DNA of 64,000 nt from Protea cynaroides. Taxonomy: Eukaryota > Streptophyta > Magnoliopsida > Proteales > Proteaceae. Where the stretch lies: NCBI GenBank assembly GCA_028583415.1, contig CM053273.1, positions 84,720,522 to 84,784,521 of the forward strand, given 5' to 3'. Each line of letters begins with the position of its first letter. The stretch's first letter is position 1. Positions 1-10,739 of this stretch are shown here, piece by piece. Under the pieces are notes generated by a model. It searched no databases. It was not told where the DNA came from and worked only from the letters and a program-made list of their open reading frames with translations. A program made the position numbers and the translations under genes.

Positions 1-718
1 TCCATTGAACAAATGGGGGGTGTGCGTGGCATGCGGGAGGGAGGAAGCCAGCGCGCGAGCGGGCATGCTGCCTTGCGGCATGGCTTGCGGGACTACTGCC
101 TTGCGGCATGGCTTGCGAGCCTGCTGCGCTGCTGGCCATGCTTGGCTTGCTTGTGGCTTGGCCCTGCTGGCCATGGTGCTGTGGGCATGGTTGCCGTTGG
201 CCTCGGCTATGTGGTGGTTGTTGCCTATGGCGCCGTGGCCCTCAGCTAAGCTGGCTGCCATGGTGGCGTGCCACCTCAGCATGGTGGGTCCCACCACATC
301 ATCTTCTTTCTCTCTCTTTAGATTCTCTTTCTTTTGATTCTCTCTCTTATTTTTCTTGCTTCAAGGAGTACTTGGGAGATGCCACATCATCAGTGGAACC
401 CACTGTGGGATCCACACTCTCTCTCTTCTTGCCAAACCAAGAATGGGACTCACTCTGGGACCCATACTTTCTCTATATTTTCTCTCTCCTCTTTCTATCA
501 GCATGTTGCCTATGTGGGTACTGTCCACATCACCAGTGGGGCCCACACGCATTCTGTCACCTGTCGAAACTACTGTTGTCCAGTGAACTCAGTGCATACC
601 TTCTCAATCACTCTCTAGAAGCTGTAGAATACTATAGAACATGCCCAAGACTTCCTCGACTCTGCCACTTGTACAAACACTATCTCTCCTACACAGACAC
701 TCTCTCTCCTCATTTCTC
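1..718. other. Gene-free repetitive stretch
   Basis: No supportable gene. The first 250 bases are G+C-rich, with recurring GCTTGCGGCATGG-like and TGCTGGCC-like words. The rest is CT-rich with repeated blocks of the type CCCACTGTGGGATCC / CACTCTGGGACCC. Reading frames here are low-complexity and overlap on several frames. The stretch lies 3' of the gag-like frame at 719-1813 and may be part of the same decayed element. Confidence 0.4.
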
Positions 719-1813
719 TCACTGTAAAATCATCAACACAGCCCACATCAGCCAAGTTGCCAACAATGACAATACATGGCCAACAATAATAATAGGGACA
801 ACAACCTTGTGAGAACGGAAGCGCCATCGGAAGAACTTGTTGTCGTCACCGCTGATGTAAACAAGAATAGGGGATGAGGTGTTGGACAGTAGGCAGAAGA
901 GGGACTCCACCCGATTTCTTGCCATGGAGTCACCTACGAACGTGAACCAGTGTTCCACTGGAGGGGGCCAGCCATGTAGGCGAACTGCAAAGGTAGGGAA
1001 GAAAGCTTAGCCGTTCTTGGTGGCGAGGGCAGCGCTGACCCCAATCCAAACGTTCCTCGTGTGCCATATAAGATCATTCTGAAAGATCGATTGGTATTCT
1101 TTTGCACTCAAGATTTGGTACTCTAAGGTGCTCAAACCTGTCCTCTGAAACTGGGAAGGATCATTGGGCAAGGATGGTGCTTGGGTCTGGATGAAGGAGT
1201 GGAGTTGGGGTTGGGGCTGTGGTTGAAACCGAGGCTGGAGTTGAGGAACATGGAATCTTGAGGTAACAGGAGATTGTGGATCGTGGATGCATGTCAGATT
1301 CATCACGGATAGCTGAAACGGAATGGAAAGAGAGGAAAAACTAGGACTGTTAGAAACTGAAGGACTCAAGGATGCCGAATCTGAAGGAGGGTAAGATGGA
1401 GGTTCCGGCAGTTTGGTAGTTGGACTGGGGTGGGAAGAAGGAATAAAAGGTGATGGAGGCTTGTGGGTGGGAGAGGAAATTGGAGGTTTGGTGACGGGTG
1501 CTGTAGTTGAAAATGAGATGGAAGAGGAACCAGGGAGATGAGAATCGGTAGGATTCACTGGTTCTTCACAAGGTATGATGTCAGTGCCAGTGTTGGTTTC
1601 AACGCAGAATATGGTGGATATCACAGCAGAGAAGTCCTCGGTGGTTAGGTCACAGGTTGGACTAGTGTGGGAGGAAGGAACCAGGGGTTGGGTGGTTGTG
1701 GACAGCCGTTGTTGCAAGAATCTGTCCACTTTCTCCTCCATAGAGGTCATGAGCCGAGAAAGCTCAGAGAAGAACCTTCTATGTTCATCCATCCACACCT
1801 GATGAGAGTCCAT
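719..1813 (-). pseudogene. Gag-like Pro/Ser-rich reading frame, one internal stop
   Basis: One minus-strand frame runs from ATG at 1813 to a stop at 719, about 364 codons, broken only by a TAA at 1007-1009. The first ~45 residues look helical and charged (MDEHRRFF, MEEKVDRFLQQR). A long Pro/Ser/Thr-rich and Gln-rich middle follows, then a Trp-rich segment (HGWPPPVEHWFTFVGDS). I recognise no catalytic motif. Upstream, bases 1814-1850 read CATTGGTGCTTTCGTTGAG on the minus strand, a leader often seen just after the 5' LTR in plant retroelements. The best reading is therefore a gag or gag-like frame of an LTR element with one nonsense mutation. It could instead be a captured host fragment. The family is not established. 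Confidence 0.35.
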
Positions 1814-2621
1814 GGGAGATTTCTCAACGAAAGCACCAATGATACGTACAGTATCGATAATGGCTACTTCGAGGGTAGCCGGACCTCCAGTAAGGAAGAA
1901 GAATAGGAAGAAGATAGAAATTTGTTTGCAGTTGCTTCTTGTGTATTCTTTTCTTTTTCAACTATATAGCCTATTACATCTCCTTTAGAAGGTACCATTT
2001 AGTTACAGTCCTATGATTATAACAACTCAAACCAGTCCTAATCCTACGACCCAGGTGTGATCGTAAGATGAGATGACCAAGAGGGCGCTTGGTATACTAA
2101 GGAGGAAACCATGGAGCTCGTAGCAGGTATCCTGAGCATGACTATGCTTGTTCCAGTGGTTGCAAAAAGGGCATCATCTTGAATCCGGAGCACCAGGATG
2201 GTGCCGGGAATCGTGAACATTGTGCTGCTATGAGCCAGTAGACCGACCAACAGAGAAGGCGGTAGAATTAGGTGAAATTTGTTGAAGATGAAGTCCCCGA
2301 TGAAGCTATTCTTGAAGGGCTAGAGAATATTCCTTACCAACAAGGGGAAGAGGTTCACTAGCGAGGATCTGAGTGTGGATGGTATTGTAAATTTCAATCA
2401 ATCCCATAAGAAACTAAAACAATTTCTTAATTTGAAAATGTTTTTGAAAAATAGAGGTAAAGATCCACAAGGGCAGTAGAGCATCTTGAAATAAGACCCC
2501 AATTCATCTCATAAAATCTTCTCGGCAAAAACAATAACCAGGGATAGAGAGAGAATCTTGTTGATGCAAAGCCATGTTTCTCTTGAGTTCATAGACGTGG
2601 TGACCATTGTCTTGTGAAAAT

Positions 2622-4926
2622 GGACTCAAATCCTCTCCTGCCGTTGGAGGAATTTTAGCACAATCCAACAATTGGAGTGTAAGATCCGCACTCCATAAAC
2701 TCGATCTAAACCTTTAATTCATGTCGTAACAGGTCTTCTAATCATTATCAGGCCAAACGGGACGAACGAGTGACAATTAGGTACGAAAACGAACCAAAAT
2801 TGATAAAAATTATCATACCAGTCTATATACCGGTCAACTGGTATATCTGCGCTGACAGACTAGTTAGATCCAAAAACTGATCTCTGTGGGTCTCGCTTGC
2901 CAAATCTCGAGCCTAGAGACTTTCCTAACGTAGGGAAACTTCTTAAACTCTATCCTAGTCTATTTAAGGATCCTTAAACCTCCTTAAAACTCTTTGAATG
3001 ATCCTCACAAACCCTAGAGAGGAGAAAGAGATATGAAGAGGACAAAGAGCTAAGAAAGGTGAACGTGGAGCTGCCATTGGACGAAGAACGTCATAGTTGT
3101 GAACCAACGGTAAGTGTTTGAATTTCTCTCTAAGTATTATAGATGATTGATCATGACTGATCAATACCTTGTAAGGCTAGGTATTGATCTAAAACCCTTA
3201 TTTTGTCGTTAAACCCTAATTGTTCGTTAAACCATAGATTCGAATTCTAGGCGAAGAATCATCGAAACTAGGACTTGAATGGAACATAAAACAACCTTAA
3301 CTCGTTGCTCAGGCCTAGAATGCATAGGAGAAACCCTAGAACCAATAATGGGTGACCGACGGAAGGCGAACACCAAGTTGGTGGTCTTCTGGAGGCATAA
3401 CGGTCGACTATGCCGGTTACACTATGTGCGATCGGTACCTCTCGGGATCTGGTCTGTGGGGGACCGATCGACCATACCGGTCGCACCTTTCCCCACAGTG
3501 CAGCGACCAGTACCTGCGATCGATATGCACTGTGAGGGGTATATTTTGATCCTGTTGATTTTTTTACCAACGTAAACCCTAAGAAACTAATTCTAATTCA
3601 ACCCTAACATCGTGTAAGACCTTATAATAGCAAGTTTGGATTCTGTGACGTGGAGCAAGCTAACAATCAAGCGTCAAGTAAGGGAATCAAACTTAAACCC
3701 TAATAACTCAATAACAGTAAAACGTTGTTAATAATTATGATTTTGTGGATTGGTGTTGTGCATACTCACATGTCATCTTTACTTTCAGTTATTATATTGT
3801 TCATGCATACTCGCTATGGTAGGATGTGATTGTTAGGCATGTGATTGTTTTCGTTGTTGTGTGGAATGGGAAGGGCCTGGGGTTTGGGATCATTCCTCAC
3901 ACTAGCACATTTTCATATCGTTTTTGTCTTAGCATGCTTGGTGCAGGTAGGGTATCAGGGGAAAGAAGTGGCATTGTGGTCTCCGGTCTGGCCACTAGAC
4001 TCGAGCCCTATCTCTATGCCATAGGGAGTTGTGCTGGGATAAGGCCTGCTGTGATGATATATAGGATTGGTTAGTTACGAGCCCAGTTTGCAAGTCCTCT
4101 CCAATAGGGACTTACGTGTTGGTATTGGTAGGGCATCAGGATAAGTGTTGGCAGTGTGTTATTCGGATTTAGCTCTATCTCTATTCCATGGTGGGTGCAT
4201 GTGGGACGACAGTGGTGTTTGATCCATTGGGTAGATTCACACACTCGTGTATAGAGGTGCGATGACCGCCAATCCTTTCTATAGCACATTGCAAACTTAA
4301 AACATACCATAATGTGAATGTTATTCATGCATGATGTGTACGTTGCATTGTCTGATTTTCTTACTGAGCTAAGTTGTTAGCTCACCCTTGTATATATACA
4401 TGTTTTTAGATGTTGATGCAGGATACATTGTGGAGGACTACGTGGACGCTCCAGTATATGGAGGTGTTGCTGCATTGAAAGTGCAAACAAGGGAAGACGA
4501 GCATGACGCTTCATGCGAGTGCCCTTTCTACGTGTACCTCTAGGATATGGATGATTTGTTTATTTTATTTAATTCAGTTGGATTTTTTTTTAAACGATGT
4601 AAAGATGTTCTATTTACGTTTTGGTGTGGAGAATAATTGGTTATTATATTTACAATGTAGAATTCAGTTCATTTAATTTAAGACTTCCGTTGTATTTAAT
4701 CATATTCTGATTATGGTTATGTGCAATGGTTTATATAAGTGGATACGGTCTTATCGAGATCCTGGTGTGAATCGTTGGTTCAGTAGCGATTCAATCACAC
4801 TTCTGGTTCTGCCGAAATTGGGGTGTGATATGGAGTTCCTCCAACATGCATCCCAATACAATGGGATGTGTATTGGAGGAACTCCAGCTGTTGGATAGTC
4901 GCAGCGGCGGGAGAGGATTTTTACAC
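2622..4926. mobile_element. Small inverted-repeat MITE interrupted by a solo LTR
   Basis: Without the LTR at 2678-4830, the flanks make a short foldback element. Left: GGACTCAAATCCTCTCC with GTTGGAGGAA. Right: GGAACTCCAGCTGTTGGA and GGAGAGGATTTTTACAC, which is the inverse. The flanking words TGTGAAAAT (2613-2621) and TGTAAAATC (4927-4935) are similar and about 9 bp, which suggests Mutator-like mobilisation, though the match is imperfect. It interrupts a copia gag frame that resumes on the other side. It is related in its ends to the MITEs at 27.8, 28.3 and 34.6 kb. Confidence 0.5.
2678..4830 (-). mobile_element. Solo LTR, family A copy 1 (2153 bp)
   Basis: On the minus strand it begins TATCACACCCCAATTTCGGC and ends ATCTTACA. 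A perfect 5-bp target duplication, TGGAG, lies at 2673-2677 and 4831-4835. It shares long blocks, in reverse orientation, with the copies at 7791-10222 and 14105-15598. One is the stretch with 'gcaccTCTATAC..GAGTGTGTGAATC' and 'GGGCTTGCAAACTGGG'; another is the terminal TGTCACACCCC region. It contains no pol gene, so it is a solo LTR. The 5-bp duplication and long TGTCAC-starting LTR fit a Ty3/gypsy (perhaps Tekay-like) element, but the clade is inference. Confidence 0.8.
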
Positions 4927-5279
4927 TGTAAAATCGGGTTTCAAGATCCACCTAAAGATTGCGAGCGTAGTATCAACAAAGAGGACGTTGTCATGGAGAT
5001 CACGAATAAGGATATTATCAAGCTAGGGCATAACCATGAGATCACACTGATCCCAAGCATGAGCATCAGAAACAGCATCATGTAGCCGCGGGAAAGAGCC
5101 ATCGATAAAGCAGAACTTGTTCTTGGCACCGACGGCAATATACATCACTCGACACCAAATCGCATAGTTGTTTCCATCAAGGAGTTGAGTGACCCAAACA
5201 TGGGCAGGATTTTCAGAAGACTAAATAGTACAAGGTAAGGGAGCTGACGAAGCCAAAGGGGGATGATCGATGTAGAAGG

Positions 5280-6650
5280 CATCAAGAACAAGAAGCAAAT
5301 CCTAAATGAAAGACGATCGGAGACAAACCCTAAAATTAAACTGATCGAAAATTGGAGAGAAAAAAAAATTGCGAACAAAGCACTTAGAGAATAAACAAAC
5401 AGATCCAGAAATTGCAAAAATAAAATAATAATAATCAAGATTAAAAGACGCTCCTTCTGATTAGGGCTGCAATAGGGCCGGGTTGGGCTGGGTTTTTCAA
5501 AACCCTAACCCCAACCTTGATTATTTAAACTTAATCCTAATCTAGCCCAACCTTGCCAGGGCCAAAAAATGTACAACCCTAACCCTGACTTGGTAGGGTT
5601 GGGCCTAACCCTAACCTATTCTGATTGACCCTAACAAGGCCAGGTTAACCCTGATTAACCCTGAGGTTTGTTCAGTTAATGTTTAGTTTAACACCTCAAT
5701 GAGATCATGAGTTCAATTACCTAAGGCCTACCTATTTAAAAAAAAAATAGCAGAAACGGTGAATGCAGAGCTAGAGCAGAGGAAGAGAAAGCACAGAAGG
5801 GAGTCTCGTCTTCTGCTATCATGTTGTCACTATTCTTTAATCTGGAGAGATTCAATGACGAGAGTTGAAGAAGAATATCAAGGATTGCAAGATTTTGGAT
5901 CCCGCAAGATGAACATCTTCTAGTTTGTATACACTGAGCATCAGCAATTCATAGGTTTTTATTTATTCCATTATCAGACGTTCTTTCGGTTTCCAAATGC
6001 TTGACTCCCTAGACTTGGCAAGACACCTTTGAGAACATTATTTAATTCCAAATGTAAAGAAGTGGCCATTTTACATTGCAGATCCATGAAGTTCAAATTA
6101 CCAACGAATACCGCCACACAGGCAGAAAAACAAAATAGGAAAAACTTACACTGCGTCAATAGCAGTCACCAACCATGAAGAAATAATTCATACAAAAGAG
6201 AAAAGAAGAGGAGTAAGGAATAAAGGAAAGCATTTGTAATAACATCAAGGTTATACCTGCAACTCTACAAGAGAGAGCCGACTCGCCTCGATGAGACTAG
6301 GTAGAGTCAAGAGTCAAGAGAGATTAGGGAGAGTCGGAGAGATCGAGGGACTGGGAGGTGTGCCTTGGGAGGCACCGTTGAGACACAATCAAGAGAGATT
6401 GGGAGGATAGGTTTAGCCGTTTAGGGTTTGGTTTGTATATATATATATATATATATATACAAGGTTGGGCCCAGTCGGGCCAGGCTCAACCAAGAGGGTC
6501 AACTCTAACCCAACCCAACCCTACTAGGGTTGATAAAAAATTAAGCCCTAACCCAACCCTGTCAGGGTTCTGGCTGGGCTTAATCCTGCCAAGGTTCAAG
6601 GCAAGCTTGGGCGGGTTCGGATCGTTAGGGTAAAACTTGCACTCCTACTT
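5280..6650. mobile_element. Decayed GGGTTGGG-rich inverted-repeat element
   Basis: Bases 5460-5660 and 6460-6645 are both rich in AACCCTAACC / GGGTTGGGCT words in opposite arrangements. They begin TTAGGGCTGCAATAGGGCC and, on the reverse strand, GTAGGAGTGCAAGTTTTACC. This suggests the two ends of one ~1.2-kb hAT-like element with CTGCAA/GTGCAA termini. The middle (5700-6430) has no recognisable gene. A (TA)n run is present at about 6437-6461. No clear target duplication was found, so the ends are approximate. Confidence 0.35.
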
Positions 6651-6834
6651 CTGATACTTAACTTGGAAAGGCAGAGAGTAAGGTTGAAATGAATGTTATG
6701 AATAAAGAAATGAAAATAAAAGCCTTTATAGAGGCCAAAATACAAATGACACATGTGCTGTGTTGTACAATGTTAAATATAAACCTAATAAGACAGTGAA
6801 GCCGTTTGTGATAGAGTATGAGCCATCCTCTTCA

Positions 6835-6946
<112 letters not shown>

Positions 6947-7076
6947 GTGACTGTTTGAACTACGCATCACGTTTTAGAGTTTGCATGGAGACTATCATCC
7001 ATGTCTGGTTATGGCATTGAGAAAGAGGACCAAGAATGGGGGTGACAGGTACACCGTAGAAGAGGTTACCGAGAAT

Positions 7077-7222
7077 AGTTCATCTACATGTACTTGTATC
7101 CTCCTTGGGATCCCATCACTGCTCATATCCAGAGGGCCTCACACTCTAGAGGTGGGTCCCACACCACATCGATGGTGATGGGATCCCAAGAAAAGTACAT
7201 GTACATGTAAGTGATCCGAACT
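7077..7222. mobile_element. 146-bp MITE, copy 1
   Basis: A near-perfect foldback. The left end AGTTCATCTACATGTACTTG with CTTGGGATCCCATCAC is mirrored by GTGATGGGATCCCAAG and AGTACATGTACATGTAAGTG ending GATCCGAACT. An equally long relative lies at 38146-38291. There is no coding capacity, and superfamily ends and target duplication are not clear. Confidence 0.7.
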
Positions 7223-7790
7223 CGAGGCTACCTTCTCCTAAATGTTAGAATTATGGAAGAAAATCACGTACGACAACAATAAGAGATTCCATGAGAACAT
7301 CCATAAGGGCTGAAAGATATTAGCCTATGAGGGTCAAAATTCCAAATTAATAACCATTCGGGCTATTAACAAGCCCAAATAACATAAGGGCTCAATATTA
7401 AACCCAAGGTCCATCCAGGCTCATTAGTTTTTTCAGATTGTAAGGGCTCAACACTTAGGGTTTGTTTGATAAAACTTCTACTTCTGGATTTTGGATTCTA
7501 CTTCAGGCTACTCCAGGATTATTTTGGAATAGAAACTTGTTTGATAACACAATTCTGAAATAGATTCAAGAGCATCTTTGATAAAACACTATCCCCCCAA
7601 TCGAAGTTTATAAAAACAGTCGTGGTAGTGGTGGGCGGTGGTGGTGGTGGGGGGTAGATGGTAGGTGGTGGTGGTGGCGATGGTGGTGTTGGTGTTGGTG
7701 GTGGTGGAAGAGGTGGTGGTGGCTATGATGGCGATTGTAGTAATGGTGGTGGTGGTAGAGGTGGCGGTGGCGGGGGTGGGTGGTGGTGGT

Positions 7791-10222
7791 TGTCACACCT
7801 CAATTTTGGACTAACCAATGGTGTGATGAACTGTCATAAGAACCAACGGTTCAAATCAGGATCTCGTATAGGCTATGCCAACCATGTTAACCAAAACACA
7901 TTCCACAGTAATAATCAGAGATATTTGAGTAAATAGTGAAAGTCTTATCAATAATGAACTGAGGTCTACATGATAAATAATTAAATGATCCAGTTATCTC
8001 CAATTAACTAAAACATAATTAATACATATTACAAGTATCAAAATATGAAAGTTAAACACTAAGCGTAACCACGGTGGAAACACTTGCTTGCCTAGTCTTG
8101 CTCGTCCTCCACAGCTTGTACATCCATAGCTGCTACAAGTCCATACATTGGCATATCTATGGAGTCTTCAATAGTAACACCTGCAACATCAGAAACTAAA
8201 AAGAATTACCCGCGCGAGGGTCAGCTCTCCAACTTGAGCTCAGTGAGAAAATAAAATAATGCAACAAACATATGCATGTATTTAATTCATATCTTTGGTC
8301 TGATTTTTAAGTTTGCAATGTGCTATAGAAAGGTTTGGAGGCCCCCGCACCTCTATACATGAGTGTGTGAATCCGCCTAATGGATCAAACATCATTGCAG
8401 TCTCACATGCACCTACCATGGAATAGAGATAGAGATAAAGTGTCTGGATCATACACTGTCAACACTTCCTCTGATGCCCTACCCATACCAACACGTAAAC
8501 CCCTGCTGGTGAGGGCTTGCAAACTGGGTTCGCAACTAATCAATCATAAATGTCATCCACTGTATCCAATGCCTCACCCCAGCATCCCTCAATACGTCTA
8601 TAGAGATAGAGCTAAGGCCCCCGACAGAGTCGAAGACTATACGGTACGAAACCACCTCCCCTGATGCCCTATGAGGTAATAGTTCTGCTAAGGTAATGAC
8701 GATACGACGATGTCAGTGGGTAAGACTTGAGTAGAGATAGAGCTAGAGTCTGGTGATCAGGATGAACCACAATGTCACGTCCTCCCCCTGATGCCACACT
8801 CGCATCCAACACACTAACCACATACATACAATCACATGTCTATTCCTAGCTTCATCATCATCATCATGTTATCAATAGACATAATATAAATATGCATGAG
8901 CAGTAATAACAGAAATATTGGATGGCATGTGATATGCACATTACAAACAAGAAATCATAGAATTAGACATAGCATTGGACTCAATAAAAGTAAATAGTTT
9001 ATTATTAATCAATTAGTTTAGGTTTTGTTCCCTCACCTTTGATTGATGTTTGTTCATCCCCCAAGCTTTGGAAGTCACTTTGAATCTATTAGGAACCTAA
9101 ACAATTAATGTATTTAAGTTAGGGTACAAGTTTACCAAGTTACAGTATTCAAAAATCTTATTTGGTCTCAAAATATACTTGCTGTTCTCGTCTGGTCGGA
9201 CGTGTGGTCGAACCTGTAGTCGCAATATATGAGACCACACACTGTGTGGTCGAACCCTGTGGTCGTATTTTATGCGACCACATCTTTCCTGGGAACTTCC
9301 CGAATAGCTGTGGTCGATCCTCTGGTCACCTTGTGGTAAACCACAAGTTGCGACCACATGATGTTTGGTCAATTTTTCATCTTCAATCCAAATTCTTCCT
9401 GAGTCGACTCCTTGGCTCATCACTTGGGTTTCACCCTAAGATCATTCTATGGCCTCTAATCATAGTTTTTCCCTCATTCATTATCCATAACCTATTCTCT
9501 ATGGTTTCCCATGGAAAACCTCTAACCGAATCATTGTATTAGATTCCACACATTAACTTGAAAAGAACCTATTCTATCTGATCTAGCCTACAGAGTCAAG
9601 TCCATACCTTAAGCTTGTTGTAGGGAGCTAGAACCTTCTCTTGCAAAACCTTCCTCTCAGTCTTCTTCTCCAAATCTGCTTCTTCTCCTTCTCTTCCTCT
9701 CTATCTTTTCCTCTTTGGTTTAGAATTTCAATTTGGGTTCTAAAAGGGTGAGAGAGGCTAAGAAACGTCCCTTATATAGAGAAAAACATCCATATAGAGT
9801 CCTACTTTAATTAGGAAAGAGATCCCTTAGGTTTTGGAAAGTTTTCAAAACTCGGAGTCGGTTCAGCATCGTGTGGTCGCACGTGTGGTCGCAGAATCCA
9901 TGCGACCACACAATATGCGACCACACGTCGTGTGATCTCATGCGTGTGGTCTCACGTTGTGTGGTCTCACGTCCGACCACACGTATCGATCACACCCCTC
10001 AAAACTGCCACCACACGTCCAAAATTTACTGATTTTTAGTTTTTGATTGATTGCTTCCACATAACTTAACCAGTCAACCACACCAACTAAATTTGACTTG
10101 TTGCTTATCTTATATTGTGGTTTCTTCATACATTTGATTTACTTGAGCCGATTATAATGGAAAGACCGGTCATGACACGAGAACGTAAGGTTAGACCGGA
10201 TTCGTGGCGTGCATGTCTTACA
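7791..10222 (+). mobile_element. Solo LTR, family A copy 2 (2432 bp)
   Basis: It begins TGTCACACCTCAATTTTGG and ends GCATGTCTTACA. A 5-bp target duplication GTGGT lies at 7786-7790 and 10223-10227; because the target is itself a GGT repeat, this duplication alone is weak, but the sharp LTR edges agree with the other two copies. There is no pol gene. The 9.18-10.02 kb part is filled with short palindromic TGTGGTCG words. 9630-9790 is CT-rich, as often seen near LTR transcript regions. Confidence 0.8.
9180..10020. repeat. Cluster of TGTGGTCG / CGACCACA words inside the LTR
   Basis: The octamer-like word GTGGTCGN and its inverse recur many times in two blocks, about 9185-9365 and 9875-10020, for example GTGGTCGCACGTGTGGTCGC. 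Copies alternate in orientation, giving imperfect palindromes. The equivalent part of copy 1 (about 3400-3510) uses GGTCG/CCGGT words instead. The sequence by copy 3's gap (15393-15435) repeats GGTATGGTGAGACC. Function is unknown; it may be a LTR enhancer-like repeat. Confidence 0.7.
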
Positions 10223-10739
10223 GTGGTGGTGGTGGTGGTGGCGACAGCAATGGCGATGGCGGTGGTTATGGTGATGGCAGTAGTGCTAGTGGCGGTGGTG
10301 GTGGTTCTGACGACGGTGGTGGTGGTGGCAGTAGTGGCAGTAGTGGTGGTGGTGGTGGCGATGGTGGAAGTGGGTGGTGGTGGGTGGTGGTGGCGGCGGC
10401 GGCGGCGGCGGCGGTGGTGGTGGGTGGTCGGTGGTGGTGGGTGGTGGCGGTGGTGGTGGTAGTGGTGGGGGTGGTGGGTGGTGGCGACGGTGGTAGTGGT
10501 GGTCAAGTGAGAGTCATGTGAGAGTCGACTCTTTTCTTTCTCCCAAAAAGTTGATCCAACAGTTTGGAACAAGTATTTATGACTCCAAAATTTTGGATTC
10601 TGGGACCATTTTGAATTCAGTTCACTCTGTGGGAGTTGGAATCCAACTGGACTTATCTAATGCGCTTCTACTCCAAAATGGCTCCCTATGAGTCAGAATT
10701 TATAAAATCCAAAAACAAAAGTTTTATCAAACAAGCCCT

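Larger units (their letters stand above)
2070..5279 (-). pseudogene. Copia gag remnant, split by nested insertions
   Basis: The upper part (about 5279-4927) encodes, in one minus frame, the copia gag N-terminal pattern: WVTQLLDGNNYAIW, then AKNKFCFIDGS, then an in-frame stop and LHDNVLFVDT. The lower part (about 2621-2070) continues the same domain after a 2.3-kb interruption with HHVYELKR, then, across frameshifts, ASEPLPLVGKEYSL and a zinc knuckle CPFCNHWNKHSHAQDTC followed by YELHG. The family is the UBN2-like/Retrotran_gag_3 gag of plant Ty1/copia elements. Several stops and frameshifts make it non-functional. The interruption is the MITE at 2622-4926, which itself contains a solo LTR. 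No pol or LTR was recognised next to it. Confidence 0.6.
7621..10505. repeat. (GGT)n-rich simple repeat, split in two
   Basis: Imperfect GGT/GGC/GAT trinucleotide repeats occupy 7621-7790 and 10223-10505. The two blocks were one array until the LTR between them inserted. Frames across it give poly-Gly, poly-Val or poly-His and are not genes. Confidence 0.9.
7457..10739. mobile_element. Inverted-repeat element with GGT core, split by solo LTR
   Basis: The ends are inverted copies. Left: AGGGTTTGTTTGATAAAACT with a TCTGGATTTTGGATT stretch. Right, on the reverse strand: AGGGCTTGTTTGATAAAACT with TTTTTGGATTTTA. Between them lie Trp-free low-complexity GGT repeats (7621-7790 and 10223-10505) and the solo LTR at 7791-10222. 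Without the LTR the element is about 850 bp. No clear flanking duplication was seen. It is a non-autonomous DNA transposon of uncertain superfamily. Confidence 0.55.

Noticed and set aside
108..812. 234-residue plus-strand frame at the window start
   Set aside because: Low-complexity Trp/Cys/Leu-rich translation of GC-rich and CT-rich repeats; overlaps other frames and has no recognisable motif.
5490..6570. Interstitial telomere repeat (AACCCTAACC words)
   Set aside because: Words are irregular and mixed with CAACCT and GGGTTGGGCT; there is no run of the plant telomere heptamer CCCTAAA. They look like ends of a decayed element.
10115..10572. Long frames on both strands over the GGT repeats (poly-Val/Gly and poly-His)
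   Set aside because: Products of a trinucleotide repeat open in several frames at once; no domain and no gene context.
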